Assembly: GCA_946553025.1 (NCBI GenBank)
Contig: CAMNRM010000039.1
Span: 1-48,363 of the forward strand
From: an uncultured Clostridium sp.
GTDB taxonomy: Bacteria; Bacillota; Clostridia; Lachnospirales; Lachnospiraceae
Reading direction: 5' to 3'
DNA: 48,363 nt
The notes under the pieces were generated by a model that worked only from the letters and a program-made list of their open reading frames with translations, was not told the origin of the DNA and did no database searches. Each line of letters opens with the position of its first letter. Within the stretch, counting starts at the first letter, position 1. The translations under genes and the position numbers were made by a program. This document shows positions 8,488-16,441 of this stretch, one piece after another.

Positions 8488-9573
8488 ATGGAGAGAAAAT
8501 TTAAGGTTGGCGTTTTGGGCGCTACAGGTATGGTAGGACAGAGATTTATTTCGTTATTGGAGAATCATCCCTGGTACGAGGTGACGACGGTTGCAGCAAG
8601 CCCCCGTTCGGCAGGAAAGACCTATGAGGAGGCCGTGGGCGGACGCTGGAAGATGAGCACGCCGATGCCGGAGGGTGTAAAGAACCTGGTGGTTATGAAT
8701 GTCAATGAAGTCGAGAAGGTTGCCTCCGGTGTGGATTTTGTATTCAGCGCCGTGGATATGAGCAAGGATGAGATTAAGGCGATTGAGGAAGCCTACGCAA
8801 AGACCGAAACGCCGGTAGTGTCCAACAACAGCGCACACCGCTGGACGCCGGATGTTCCCATGGTTGTGCCGGAGATTAACCCGGAGCATTTTCAGGTGAT
8901 TGCATTCCAGAGAAAGCGTCTGGGAACGAAGAAGGGTTTTGTGGCAGTAAAGCCGAACTGTTCCATCCAGAGCTATGCGCCGGTGCTTACCGCCTGGAAG
9001 GAGTTTGAACCCTATGAGGTGGTAGCGACCACATACCAGGCGATTTCCGGTGCGGGAAAGACCTTTAAGGACTGGCCGGAGATGGAAGGAAATATTATCC
9101 CTTATATCGGCGGCGAGGAAGAAAAGAGCGAGCAGGAACCGTTAAGAATCTGGGGCAGGATTGAGGACGGGGTTATCGTTAAGGCGCAGGAGCCAAAGAT
9201 TACCTGCCAGTGCGTCCGCGTTCCGGTATTAAACGGTCACACGGCTGCGGTTTTTGTAAAGTTCAGAAAACAGCCGACCAAAGAGCAGTTAATTGAAAAG
9301 CTGAATGCATTCTCCGGGCTTCCCCAGGAGTTAAAGCTTCCAAGCGCACCAAAGCAGTTTATCCGGTACATGGAGGAGGATAACCGTCCGCAGGTGGCTT
9401 TGGATGTGGATGTGGAAAACGGTATGGGGATTTCTGTGGGAAGATTAAGAGAAGATTCGATCTATGACTGGAAGTTCATTGGTTTATCGCACAACACCGT
9501 GCGGGGAGCCGCCGGAGGTGCCGTGCTGTGTGCAGAACTTCTGACTGCCCAGGGTTATATAGAACGCAAATAA
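8488..9573 (+). CDS. asd: Aspartate-semialdehyde dehydrogenase
   Basis: Reduces aspartyl-phosphate to aspartate semialdehyde with NADPH, the branch point to lysine/diaminopimelate, threonine and methionine. The 361-aa protein begins with a Rossmann nucleotide-binding motif (GVLGATGMVGQRF). The catalytic cysteine is C158 in KPNCSIQSY, and the substrate-binding region contains YQAISGAGKTF. Length and the sequence around the active site match the archaeal/fungal-like Asd branch used by many Clostridia. The ribosome-binding site is AGAGGAG upstream of ATG 8488. A structured leader (8397-8454) may regulate it. Confidence 0.93.
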   Translation: MERKFKVGVLGATGMVGQRFISLLENHPWYEVTTVAASPRSAGKTYEEAVGGRWKMSTPMPEGVKNLVVMNVNEVEKVASGVDFVFSAVDMSKDEIKAIEEAYAKTETPVVSNNSAHRWTPDVPMVVPEINPEHFQVIAFQRKRLGTKKGFVAVKPNCSIQSYAPVLTAWKEFEPYEVVATTYQAISGAGKTFKDWPEMEGNIIPYIGGEEEKSEQEPLRIWGRIEDGVIVKAQEPKITCQCVRVPVLNGHTAAVFVKFRKQPTKEQLIEKLNAFSGLPQELKLPSAPKQFIRYMEEDNRPQVALDVDVENGMGISVGRLREDSIYDWKFIGLSHNTVRGAAGGAVLCAELLTAQGYIERK

Positions 9574-9585
9574 TCGCGGATAAAG

Positions 9586-9613
9586 CGTTACGGTGCATGT
9601 GTGAACAGTAACG
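9586..9613. repeat. Intergenic hairpin element upstream of galM
   Basis: CGTTAC (9586-9591) and GTAACG (9608-9613) are perfect arms around GGTGCATGTGTGAACA. The right half TGTGAACAGTAACG matches the copies at 12894 and, with one change, 4024 and 21603. It lies 51 nt before the galM start. Confidence 0.65.
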
Positions 9614-9664
9614 ATGAAGCCGCATGGCAGAGCGACGTGAAGAATAGGACAGGGGGACTTGCAA

Positions 9665-10732
9665 ATGGCAATTAATGTAGAACGATTTGGAGAAACACTG
9701 AAGGGGCAGCAGGCCGATAAGTACACGCTGACGAATGAACATGGGGTGAGTGCTTCCTTTACCAACCTTGGAGGAACCTGGATTTCCATGCTGGTTCCGG
9801 ATAAAGACGGGAAGATGGCCGATGTGGTCTTAGGCTATGACAACCTGGAAAGCTACTTAAAAAACCCGGCGCATTTCGGTGCCATTATCGGAAGGAATGC
9901 AAACCGTATCGGCGGGGCAGGATTTACCTTAAACGGGGAGAACTATGCTCTGGCGGAAAATGACGGGAAAAACAACCTTCACAGCGGCCCGGACTTTTAT
10001 CACGGACGGATATGGGAGGTTGAACTGGACGAGAGCAGTCTGGGCAGCCGGATTTCGTTTTCTCTGTTCAGCCCCGACGGCGATCAGGGATTTCCGGGAA
10101 ATGCACAGATTACCGTAAGCTACACCCTGACGCAGGATGATGCGGTGATGATTGACTATCATATGATCTCGGATGCGGATACCGTGGCTAATTTTACCAA
10201 TCACAGCTACTTTAACCTGGCCGGGCATGATCAGGGGGATGTTTTGTCCCAGCAGGTGTGGATTGACGCGGATTATTTTACCCCGGCAGATGCCGGCTCT
10301 ATCCCGGTGGGAACGCTGATGCCCGTGAAGGGAACACCCATGGATTTCACCGTGAAAAAAGAAATCGGAAAGGAAATCGGCGCTGACTTTGAGGCACTGC
10401 TTCTGGGGAAGGGCTACGATCACAACTGGGTGCTCAACCATTATACACCGGGGGAAACCGCACTCTGTGCCAAAGCCTGGGACCCGGCGTCAGGGCGCTG
10501 TATGGAAGTTTACACGGATCTGCCCGGGATACAGTTTTACACCGGAAACTTTTTAAAGCGTGAAGTTGTAGGACCCGGAAAAGACGGTGCCGCTTACGAT
10601 ATGCGCAGTGCCTTCTGCTTTGAAACGCAGTATTATCCGGATGCGGTGAATAAACCGTCCTTCCCGTCCCCTGTTCTTCGGGCAGGAGAAGAGTATAAGA
10701 CGACGACGATTTATCGGTTTACCCAGGAGTAA
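9665..10732 (+). CDS. galM: Aldose 1-epimerase
   Basis: Interconverts alpha and beta anomers of aldohexoses (mutarotase), feeding galactose or glucose metabolism. The 355-aa chain has the family landmarks: FGAIIGRNANRIGG (about 75-90), the catalytic-histidine region NHSYFNLAGHDQGD (about 178-192), DHNWVLN (about 257) and the C-terminal catalytic glutamate in CFETQYYPDAVN. No signal peptide, so cytoplasmic. ATG 9665 is preferred because AGGGGG lies 8 nt upstream; a TTG two codons earlier is too close to that site. Its stop is 3 nt from the topB start, so the two are translationally close. Confidence 0.92.
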   Translation: MAINVERFGETLKGQQADKYTLTNEHGVSASFTNLGGTWISMLVPDKDGKMADVVLGYDNLESYLKNPAHFGAIIGRNANRIGGAGFTLNGENYALAENDGKNNLHSGPDFYHGRIWEVELDESSLGSRISFSLFSPDGDQGFPGNAQITVSYTLTQDDAVMIDYHMISDADTVANFTNHSYFNLAGHDQGDVLSQQVWIDADYFTPADAGSIPVGTLMPVKGTPMDFTVKKEIGKEIGADFEALLLGKGYDHNWVLNHYTPGETALCAKAWDPASGRCMEVYTDLPGIQFYTGNFLKREVVGPGKDGAAYDMRSAFCFETQYYPDAVNKPSFPSPVLRAGEEYKTTTIYRFTQE

Positions 10733-10735
10733 GGA

Positions 10736-12850
10736 ATGGCAAAATCATTATATATCGCAGAGAAGCCCAGTGTGGCCCAGCAGTTTGCCGACGCCTTAAA
10801 GGTGAAGGGCAGGCGGGGGGACGGTTATATCGAGTCGGATGACGCGGTAATTACCTGGTGCGTGGGTCATCTGGTGACCATGAGTTATCCGGACGCCTAT
10901 GACCCTGCATTAAAGCGCTGGAGTCTGGAAACCCTGCCTTTTCTTCCGCGGGAATATAAGTATCAGGTGATTGACAGCGTAAAAAAACAGTTCACCATCG
11001 TTTCCGGCCTGCTTAATCGAAAGGATGTAGAGAGAATCTATGTCTGTACGGACTCCGGGCGGGAGGGAGAATACATCTACCGCCTGGTTGCCCAGATGGC
11101 GGGAGTGAAGGGAAAAGAAGAAAAGCGCGTGTGGATTGACTCGCAGACCGAGGAAGAGATTCTGCGGGGAATTGCGCAGGCCAAGGATTTATCCGATTAT
11201 GACAATTTAAGTGCTTCCGCCTATCTCAGGGCCAAGGAAGATTATCTGATGGGCATTAATTTTTCCCGGGTGCTGACCTTAAAGTACGGCCCTGTACTTT
11301 CTGCTTACTTAAAAACAAAATCTACCGTGGTATCCGTGGGACGGGTGATGACCTGTGTCCTGGGGATGACCGTGCGCCGGGAAAGGGAGATCCGCGAGTT
11401 TGTCAAAACCCCGTTTTACCGGGTTATCGGAGAATTTGGCCTGGGAGAATTTTCTCTGGACGGGGAGTGGAAGGCCGTAGAAGGCTCACGCTATGCCGGT
11501 ACGCCGGCCCTGTATAAGGAAAACGGATTTAAAGAAAAAAAAGACGCCGAGGCACTGATTTCCATGCTGAATGAAGAGCCGCCGGTAACGGTTGTGCTTG
11601 CGGGGAAGGAAGTTAAAAAAGAAACGAAAAACCCTCCCCTTTTATATAATCTGGCAGAATTGCAGAATGACTGTTCCAAGATGTTTAAGATCAGCCCGGA
11701 CGCAACCCTTCAGGTCGTTCAGGAACTCTATGAAAAAAAGCTGGTAACTTACCCCAGAACAGATGCCCGTGTGCTTTCCAGCGCCGTGGCAAAGGAAATT
11801 GGGCGAAATATCGGTGGATTAAAGGGTTACGGGCCGATGGCTGTGTTTGCGGATGAAGCCTTAAAACTGGGATTGTGGAAGACGATTGGAAAAACCCGCT
11901 ATGTCAATGATAAGCAGATCACGGATCACTATGCCATCGTGCCGACCGGGCAGGGTCTGGGGGCACTGCGCTCGTTAAAGCCATTATCCGAAAAAATCTA
12001 TCAGGTGATCTGCCGCAGGTTTTTAAGTATTTTTTATCCGCCAGCCGTTTATCAGAAGTATTCCCTGGATTTTGAGCGGAAAAAAGAGCATTTTTTTGCC
12101 AGTTTTAAGTTATTGCTGGAACCGGGCTATCTGCGGGTAAGCGACCCGAATTTTGGGAAGAATAGTGAAGAAACTTTTTCGGAGAATGCAGATAAAGCGG
12201 AAAGCGCCAAACCGTCAGCGGAAAAAGCGGCGAAAACCGCAAAGGAGCAGCCGGAGGGGGGCGAGGGAGCCGATCCGGTCAATATGAAAAACGCACAGAA
12301 CCCGGCATTTTTAGCCCTGTTAAAAACCTTGAAAAAGGGAGATGTCCTGCCGGTTCACCAATTTACCATCAAAGAAGGCGAGACCTCGCCGCCCAAGCGC
12401 TACACTTCCGGTTCGATGATTCTTGCGATGGAGAATGCGGGGCAGTTAATCGAGGACGAGGAACTGCGGGCACAGATTAAGGGCAGCGGCATAGGCACCA
12501 GCGCTACCCGTGCGGAGATTTTAAAAAAGCTTTTTCATATCCAGTACCTTGCGCTGAATGCCAAAACCCAGGTGATCACCCCGACGTTTTTAGGCGAGAT
12601 GATCTATGAAGTGGTCTTTGCCTCCATCCGCCAGCTCTTAAACCCGGAACTTACGGCAAGCTGGGAAAAGGGACTGACCTATGTAGCGGAGGGCAGCATT
12701 ACCAGTGAAGAATACATGGAAAAATTAAACCGTTTTGTCGCAGGCAGGACGATGAATGTAAAGCAGTTAAGCAATGCCGGTTTGCTTCGGGGAAATTTTG
12801 ACCGCGCTGCTTTATTTTACCAGTCGTCGGCAAAAGGAAAAAAAGGATGA
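10736..12850 (+). CDS. topB: DNA topoisomerase III
   Basis: Type IA topoisomerase that passes single strands to unlink DNA. The 704-aa chain has an N-terminal TOPRIM domain (LYIAEKPSVAQQFADAL; CTDSGREGEYIYR near 102-115), the central gate, and the active-site tyrosine in TYPRTDAR near residue 337. A Lys/Ala/Glu-rich insertion at about residues 475-520 looks like a flexible linker before the C-terminal domain with GIGTSATRAEIL. No zinc-finger cysteine clusters are seen. The start is ATG 10736 with AGGAGTAAGG overlapping the galM stop, consistent with one transcript. Confidence 0.92.
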   Translation: MAKSLYIAEKPSVAQQFADALKVKGRRGDGYIESDDAVITWCVGHLVTMSYPDAYDPALKRWSLETLPFLPREYKYQVIDSVKKQFTIVSGLLNRKDVERIYVCTDSGREGEYIYRLVAQMAGVKGKEEKRVWIDSQTEEEILRGIAQAKDLSDYDNLSASAYLRAKEDYLMGINFSRVLTLKYGPVLSAYLKTKSTVVSVGRVMTCVLGMTVRREREIREFVKTPFYRVIGEFGLGEFSLDGEWKAVEGSRYAGTPALYKENGFKEKKDAEALISMLNEEPPVTVVLAGKEVKKETKNPPLLYNLAELQNDCSKMFKISPDATLQVVQELYEKKLVTYPRTDARVLSSAVAKEIGRNIGGLKGYGPMAVFADEALKLGLWKTIGKTRYVNDKQITDHYAIVPTGQGLGALRSLKPLSEKIYQVICRRFLSIFYPPAVYQKYSLDFERKKEHFFASFKLLLEPGYLRVSDPNFGKNSEETFSENADKAESAKPSAEKAAKTAKEQPEGGEGADPVNMKNAQNPAFLALLKTLKKGDVLPVHQFTIKEGETSPPKRYTSGSMILAMENAGQLIEDEELRAQIKGSGIGTSATRAEILKKLFHIQYLALNAKTQVITPTFLGEMIYEVVFASIRQLLNPELTASWEKGLTYVAEGSITSEEYMEKLNRFVAGRTMNVKQLSNAGLLRGNFDRAALFYQSSAKGKKG

Positions 12851-12882
12851 AATCTGCATAAAGTAGAAGAGAAGAGTTTTGA

Positions 12883-12906
12883 TTGCTGTGACGTGTGAAC
12901 AGTAAC
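12883..12906. repeat. Intergenic hairpin element upstream of the beta-helix protein gene
   Basis: TTGCTGT (12883-12889) pairs with ACAGTAA (12899-12905) with one G-U pair. It contains GTGTGAACAGTAACG, identical to the right half of the 9586 copy. It lies about 54 nt before the start at 12960. Confidence 0.65.
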
Positions 12907-12959
12907 GAGTTTTTGTATAGATCGTTTTGCGGTGAAACGCGCACGGAATGGAGGAAAAC

Positions 12960-13640
12960 ATGAAATTAGAAGCGATGAAAAACACGGAACTTTTTGATTT
13001 GGAGCAGACGATTGCGGCGCGTCTGTTTACCATGTACACCTATCCTTGGGAAGCCCTTCCCAATATCGGAAAATGCATAACTTCCATCGGCAAGCATCTG
13101 CCGGAGGAAGAGTACGCCAAACTGGGGAAGAATGTATGGATTCATAAGACGGCAAAGATGGCCCGCTCCGTATTAATGACCGGTCCGGCGATTATCTGTG
13201 CAGGCGCAGAGGTTCGCCACTCGGCATTCCTTCGGGGAAATACCATTATCGGAGAAAACGCCGTTGTGGGCAATTCCTGTGAATTAAAGAATGTTGTGTT
13301 ATTTAACGGTGTGCAGGTTCCGCACTATAACTATGTGGGCGACTCCATCTTAGGCTACAAGTCCCACATGGGCGCAGGCGCAGTCACCTCAAATGTAAAG
13401 TCCGATAAGACGCTGGTAAAGATTCACGCCGAAGACGGAGATATTGAAACCGGGTTAAAGAAGGTTGGCGCTATCTTGGGCGACGGCGTAGAAGTCGGCT
13501 GCGGATCGGTATTAAACCCCGGCACGGTAATCGGAAAAAACAGCAATATTTATCCCTTATCCAGCGTAAGAGGCTGTGTGGAACCAAACTCTATTTACAA
13601 AAAACAGGGTGAGGTTGTCGAGAAGGAAGACCGGGAGTAG
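12960..13640 (+). CDS. Left-handed beta-helix (hexapeptide-repeat) protein, nucleotidyl/acyltransferase-like
   Basis: A 226-aa protein with hexapeptide repeats of the left-handed beta-helix type through residues 55-210 (for example GNTIIGENAVVGNSC, GDSILGYKSHMGAGAVT, GDGVEVGCGSVLNPGTVIG). It resembles the C-terminal domain of GlmU and sugar-nucleotide pyrophosphorylases and is usually annotated as UDP-N-acetylglucosamine pyrophosphorylase-like, but it lacks the N-terminal nucleotidyltransferase Rossmann domain. The activity is therefore uncertain; an acyltransferase is equally possible. ATG 12960 is chosen over 12948 because GGAGG lies between them, 7 nt before 12960. Confidence 0.75.
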   Translation: MKLEAMKNTELFDLEQTIAARLFTMYTYPWEALPNIGKCITSIGKHLPEEEYAKLGKNVWIHKTAKMARSVLMTGPAIICAGAEVRHSAFLRGNTIIGENAVVGNSCELKNVVLFNGVQVPHYNYVGDSILGYKSHMGAGAVTSNVKSDKTLVKIHAEDGDIETGLKKVGAILGDGVEVGCGSVLNPGTVIGKNSNIYPLSSVRGCVEPNSIYKKQGEVVEKEDRE

Positions 13641-13796
13641 GGAACTCCGGGTTTAAAAAAGAAAACGATAATCTTAGAAAATGCCGCAAAAGAATAAGGC
13701 ATGGAAGGAAAAAGATAGAAGAAAAAGGATTGCAAAAACCATGGCAGCAGACCAGGTGATTTGACAATCCTTTTTATGTTGGTTTTACTGTTTGTT

Positions 13797-13886
13797 CTGT
13801 GTCGGTGTTTTTATTGTCGGTTAATTTATTATCTGTCTATTCATCGCCGGTTTATTTATTGTCTGTTTATTTATCGTCCGTTATTT
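13797..13886. repeat. 15-bp tandem repeat array (five units plus one degenerate)
   Basis: Five consecutive 15-bp units of the form TATYGTCNGTTTATT run from 13812 to 13886, with a degenerate sixth at 13797-13811. The last unit overlaps the upp stop codon on the opposite strand. In one plus-strand frame the array encodes five-residue repeats (RLIYY, LSIHR, RFIYC type), but no ribosome-binding site supports translation. Confidence 0.8.
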
Positions 13887-14510
13887 TGTCCCAAAGATTC
13901 GATCGCCTGCATCGCCAAGACCCGGGCAGATATAGGCGTTTTCGTTTAAGCAGCGATCCATGTGGCCGACATAAATCTGGATATCCGGATGTGCGGCTTT
14001 TAAGCGCTCAAGACCTTCGGGGGCAGCGATAATGGACATAAATTTAATCTTTTTCCCGCCGTGAGCCTTGATAAAGTCCACAGCAGCTACAGCCGAGCCG
14101 CCGGTAGCCAGCATGGGATCGGTTACGACAATCGTCCGCTCGTCGATGGGGTCCGGGAGTTTGCAGTAATACTCATGGGGTTCGTGGGTAACTTCATCCC
14201 GGTAAAGCCCGATGTGCCCGACCTTGGCCGAGGGAACCAGAGCCAGGATGCCGTTTACCATGCCAAGACCTGCACGCAGGATGGGAACAACCGCGAGTTT
14301 TCTTCCGGAAATCATCGGTGTCATACAGGTTTCAATCGGTGTTTCAACCTCTACATCCTCTACAGGGAGATCTCTGAGGGCTTCATATCCCATAAGCATG
14401 GCGATTTCTTCTACCAGTGCACGGAATTCATTCGTCCCTGTGCGCTTGTCCCGAAGCATGGAAATCTTGTGCTGAATTAACGGGTGCTGAAAAACGATAA
14501 TCTGATCCAT
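13881..14510 (-). CDS. upp: Uracil phosphoribosyltransferase
   Basis: Salvages uracil to UMP with PRPP. The 209-aa length equals the usual Upp length. Visible motifs are [15 protein letters not shown] (about 68-82) and the PRPP loop [16 protein letters not shown] (about 122-137), plus the C-terminal [13 protein letters not shown] that forms the uracil pocket. ATG 14510 is chosen because GGAGG sits 5 nt upstream; the in-frame ATG at 14522 has no ribosome-binding site. It has its own promoter (14609-14637) and a short hairpin directly before the ribosome-binding site. It converges on the beta-helix gene. Confidence 0.95.
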   Translation of the reverse strand: MDQIIVFQHPLIQHKISMLRDKRTGTNEFRALVEEIAMLMGYEALRDLPVEDVEVETPIETCMTPMISGRKLAVVPILRAGLGMVNGILALVPSAKVGHIGLYRDEVTHEPHEYYCKLPDPIDERTIVVTDPMLATGGSAVAAVDFIKAHGGKKIKFMSIIAAPEGLERLKAAHPDIQIYVGHMDRCLNENAYICPGLGDAGDRIFGTK

Positions 14511-14524
14511 ATTTTCCTCCATTC

Positions 14525-14544
14525 TGTACGTATTTCACCGTACA
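14525..14544 (-). promoter_or_regulatory. Hairpin just upstream of the upp ribosome-binding site
   Basis: TGTACG (14525-14530) and CGTACA (14539-14544) are perfect 6-nt inverted arms with an 8-nt loop, ending a few bases before GGAGG of upp. It could modulate translation, but it is short and unaccompanied by a T-run. Confidence 0.4.
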
Positions 14545-14608
14545 AACAGGTATGGGCAATATCTGCCGAACCATTTATCCGGCAAAATCCGCCAAACCAT
14601 CTTCCTAT

Positions 14609-14637
14609 AGTTTATCTTTATTTTCATTCTTCGTCAA
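14609..14637 (-). promoter_or_regulatory. Promoter of upp
   Basis: Read on the minus strand: TTGACG (-35, 14632-14637), 17-bp spacer, TAAACT (-10, 14609-14614). This gives a leader of about 95 nt before the upp start. Confidence 0.65.
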
Positions 14638-14694
14638 GGTTTTTGGCGGGCAGATGTCCGGCGTTTATCACAGAAATTCATCCTGGATGCCGGT

Positions 14695-15522
14695 TTATTT
14701 TGTATCCGGGGTGAATTTGACGATAATATAGTCGCCAATCGCATGTTCCACCGGGATGGAAAAATAAATCTCACCCTGCCGCTCGTAGCTGAAGGAGGAA
14801 GGCCAGGTTTTCTCCGCATCGAAAGGAAAGTCTGCCTGGGTAAAGATCTCCGTGTAGTAATCAATATCCATCGTCTGCCGCGCCGCCAGAGCGTCCGCTA
14901 AAGAAGCGCTTCCCGTATCGGCAAACTGCACATCATCGCTGAGAACATAGCCGGCCATCGTGTAGGGATCGGCAAAATCGGAAAGCCCAAGATCCGCCTC
15001 CGCAGTCAGATCATAGGTATTGGTGTAAAATAAATTGACCGGGTGTGCAGATCCTTCCTGGGAAGCCGAACCGGTATAGACGGCGGTAATCCGTTTTCTG
15101 GTCAGTGAGGGAACCTGGCACTTGATCGTTATGGTGCATTTTCCGCCTTCGCTATCCCAGGCTTTTAACAGCGAAAGCGCATTATCCATCAGGTGCTGAT
15201 TGATCCGCGCCTGTTTTTCTTCATCGGTCATCTGGGAAATGACCGGGTATTCTATGCGGATTTTTCCGTCGCTTTCATAGGCAGCAATCTGATAAGAGAG
15301 GCTTTGCACGTCTTCCCCTTCCTGGGCCTGTGTCGGAGCCTGTGTGGTGGTTTCCGGAGGTGCCGTCGTTTCCGGGGCTTCGGTGGGGGCCTCGGAGGTG
15401 TGGATGGACGATAAATCAATCTTATCCGGGGTTTCCGAACCGGATACCAATACAGCCACGGCTGTACCAACAGCAAGAACACCGGCAATCACAGCGCCGA
15501 TAATAACATTTCGATTAATCAT
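14695..15522 (-). CDS. Membrane-anchored extracellular protein, RsiV/PdaC-like C-terminal domain
   Basis: A 275-aa protein with an N-terminal hydrophobic segment (about 6-26, IIGAVIAGVLAVGTAVAVLV) without a clear cleavage site, so probably a signal anchor. A Thr/Pro/Glu-rich linker follows (about 40-70, repeats of APTEAPETT type). The remaining domain (about 75-275) with PVISQMTDEEKQARINQHL and the FADPYTMAGYVLSDDV segment resembles DUF4163/DUF3298 domains found in anti-sigma factor RsiV and the deacetylase PdaC, which bind or sit at the cell wall. No catalytic deacetylase domain is present. AAGGGAGAA precedes ATG 15522. Function unknown. Confidence 0.65.
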   Translation of the reverse strand: MINRNVIIGAVIAGVLAVGTAVAVLVSGSETPDKIDLSSIHTSEAPTEAPETTAPPETTTQAPTQAQEGEDVQSLSYQIAAYESDGKIRIEYPVISQMTDEEKQARINQHLMDNALSLLKAWDSEGGKCTITIKCQVPSLTRKRITAVYTGSASQEGSAHPVNLFYTNTYDLTAEADLGLSDFADPYTMAGYVLSDDVQFADTGSASLADALAARQTMDIDYYTEIFTQADFPFDAEKTWPSSFSYERQGEIYFSIPVEHAIGDYIIVKFTPDTK

Positions 15523-15737
15523 AAGAATTCTCCCTTATTTTACTTATCTTGTTTTCGGAAAAACGGTTACTGTTTGTATGTTGATAATAATGAAAAACTA
15601 ACTGTATTATAACGGATATTCGTGGACATGTTTTGAAGAAAAACTTACAATATTCTAAATATTTCGCCAAAAACTGCCAAAGAAAACAGCGTAAAAGCCA
15701 AAAACAGCGAAAGCAAAAAAAAATAAAAAAGGAAGAA

Positions 15738-15753
15738 GGTAGTTGACACTAAC
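15738..15753. promoter_or_regulatory. Putative metalloregulator site 1, overlapping the feo -35 box
   Basis: GGTAG-TTGACA-CTAAC has the same 5-6-5 layout as the sites at 15788 and 16350. It covers the -35 hexamer, so a bound repressor would block RNA polymerase. Confidence 0.45.
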
Positions 15754-15771
15754 TCAAATTTGTGCTAGAAT
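15743..15771 (+). promoter_or_regulatory. Promoter of the feo operon
   Basis: Perfect TTGACA (15743-15748), 17-bp spacer and TAGAAT (15766-15771) with an extended -10 TGC directly before it. This is one of the strongest promoters in the window. It is flanked by two operator-like sites. Confidence 0.85.
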
Positions 15772-15787
15772 ACTCCCGTAAACAAAA

Positions 15788-15803
15788 GTTATTCAAAACT
15801 AAC
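15788..15803. promoter_or_regulatory. Putative metalloregulator site 2, downstream of the feo promoter
   Basis: GTTAT-TCAAAA-CTAAC, a 5-6-5 inverted-repeat-like site about 16 bp after the -10 box, near +10. Confidence 0.5.
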
Positions 15804-15845
15804 CATGGCGGCAGCATGGACAATGGGAAAAGGAGGATGATGAGT

Positions 15846-16055
15846 ATGCCTTTATCGATGGCGAAATCCGGTGAAGTAAACCAGATTAAAAGGATTGGCG
15901 GAAAAGAGGAAACCCGCCGTTTTTTAGAGAGCCTGGGCTTTGTCCCCGGAGGTGAGATTACCGTTATTTCAAAGATCAGCGGCAGCGTAATTGTCAATAT
16001 TAAAGAATCCAGGGTTGCCATCAGCCGCGAGATGGCAAGTAAAATTTTGGTTTGA
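15846..16055 (+). CDS. feoA: FeoA family protein (first copy)
   Basis: A 69-aa SH3-like FeoA protein, an accessory factor thought to act on the cytoplasmic side of FeoB in ferrous-iron uptake. The family pattern is clear: LSMAKSGEVNQIKRIGG, then RRFLESLGFVPGGEITVI and the terminal VAISREMASKILV. ATG 15846 is preferred, with AGGAGG ending 9 nt before it; ATGs at 15837 and 15840 abut that site. First gene of the feo operon, and one of two feoA copies in tandem. Confidence 0.85.
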   Translation: MPLSMAKSGEVNQIKRIGGKEETRRFLESLGFVPGGEITVISKISGSVIVNIKESRVAISREMASKILV

Positions 16056-16070
16056 AGGAGAAACTTTGTG

Positions 16071-16292
16071 ATGGAAACATTAAAAGATGTGGGCTGTAAA
16101 AGGACCGTAAAGGTCGTAAAGCTGCATGGAGAAGGCGCAGTGAAACGGCGGATTATGGATATGGGAATAACCAGAGGGACAGAAATCTATGTGCGCAGGG
16201 TAGCGCCGTTAGGCGATCCGGTGGAAGTTACCGTGCGCGGCTATGAACTCTCCCTGCGGAAAGAAGACGCACAGATGGTTGAGGTGGAGTAA
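16071..16292 (+). CDS. feoA: FeoA family protein (second copy)
   Basis: A 73-aa FeoA-type SH3-like domain that starts 15 nt after the first copy. Landmarks are KRTVKVVKLHGEGAVKRRIMDMGITRGTEIYV and PVEVTVRGYELSLRKEDA, which follow the family pattern of a conserved LMDMGI-like turn and a C-terminal RxxEA-like end. The two FeoA copies are clearly diverged from each other, so they may have separate roles with FeoB. GAAGGAG lies upstream; GTG 16068 (7 nt from it) is an alternative start. A hairpin element follows before feoB. Confidence 0.85.
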   Translation: METLKDVGCKRTVKVVKLHGEGAVKRRIMDMGITRGTEIYVRRVAPLGDPVEVTVRGYELSLRKEDAQMVEVE

Positions 16293-16293
16293 A

Positions 16294-16321
16294 CGCTGCT
16301 GTTTATAGATTCACAGCAGCG
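16294..16321. repeat. Hairpin element between feoA and feoB
   Basis: CGCTGCTGT (16294-16302) and ACAGCAGCG (16313-16321) are perfect 9-nt arms. The core GCTGTTTATAGATTCACAGC matches 17 of 20 bases of the copy at 1405-1424. A following CTCTTTTCTTTT tract could make it a weak terminator that reduces feoB relative to feoA. Confidence 0.6.
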
Positions 16322-16349
16322 AGTAAACCTCTTTTCTTTTGCTGTGTAG

Positions 16350-16365
16350 GTTAGAATATACTAAC
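16350..16365. promoter_or_regulatory. Putative metalloregulator site 3, upstream of feoB
   Basis: GTTAG-AATATA-CTAAC is a perfect 5-6-5 inverted repeat 76 bp before the feoB start. It contains TAGAAT, a possible -10 box of an internal promoter. Confidence 0.55.
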
Positions 16366-16441
16366 TGAAATAGGCAACAGAATAAAGAATAAAGAATAAA
16401 GAGAATGAAGAAAATGAAGAACAAGAACAGGAGGCTTTCCA

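Larger units (their letters stand above)
15523..15845. other. Divergent intergenic region between the anchored protein and feoA
   Basis: No gene is seen. It holds a minus-strand TATAAT (15606-15611) that may be the -10 box for the anchored-protein gene, a degenerate hairpin-family half (GTTACTGTTTGTATG, 15566-15580), a long A-rich tract, and the feo promoter with two operator-like sites (15738-15803). Confidence 0.6.

Noticed and set aside
9929-10441. Antisense frame of 170 codons opposite galM
   Set aside because: No ribosome-binding site or family features; it mirrors galM codon usage.
13761-13949. 62-aa plus-strand protein with pentapeptide repeats
   Set aside because: It is encoded by the 15-bp array and runs antisense into upp; no ribosome-binding site.
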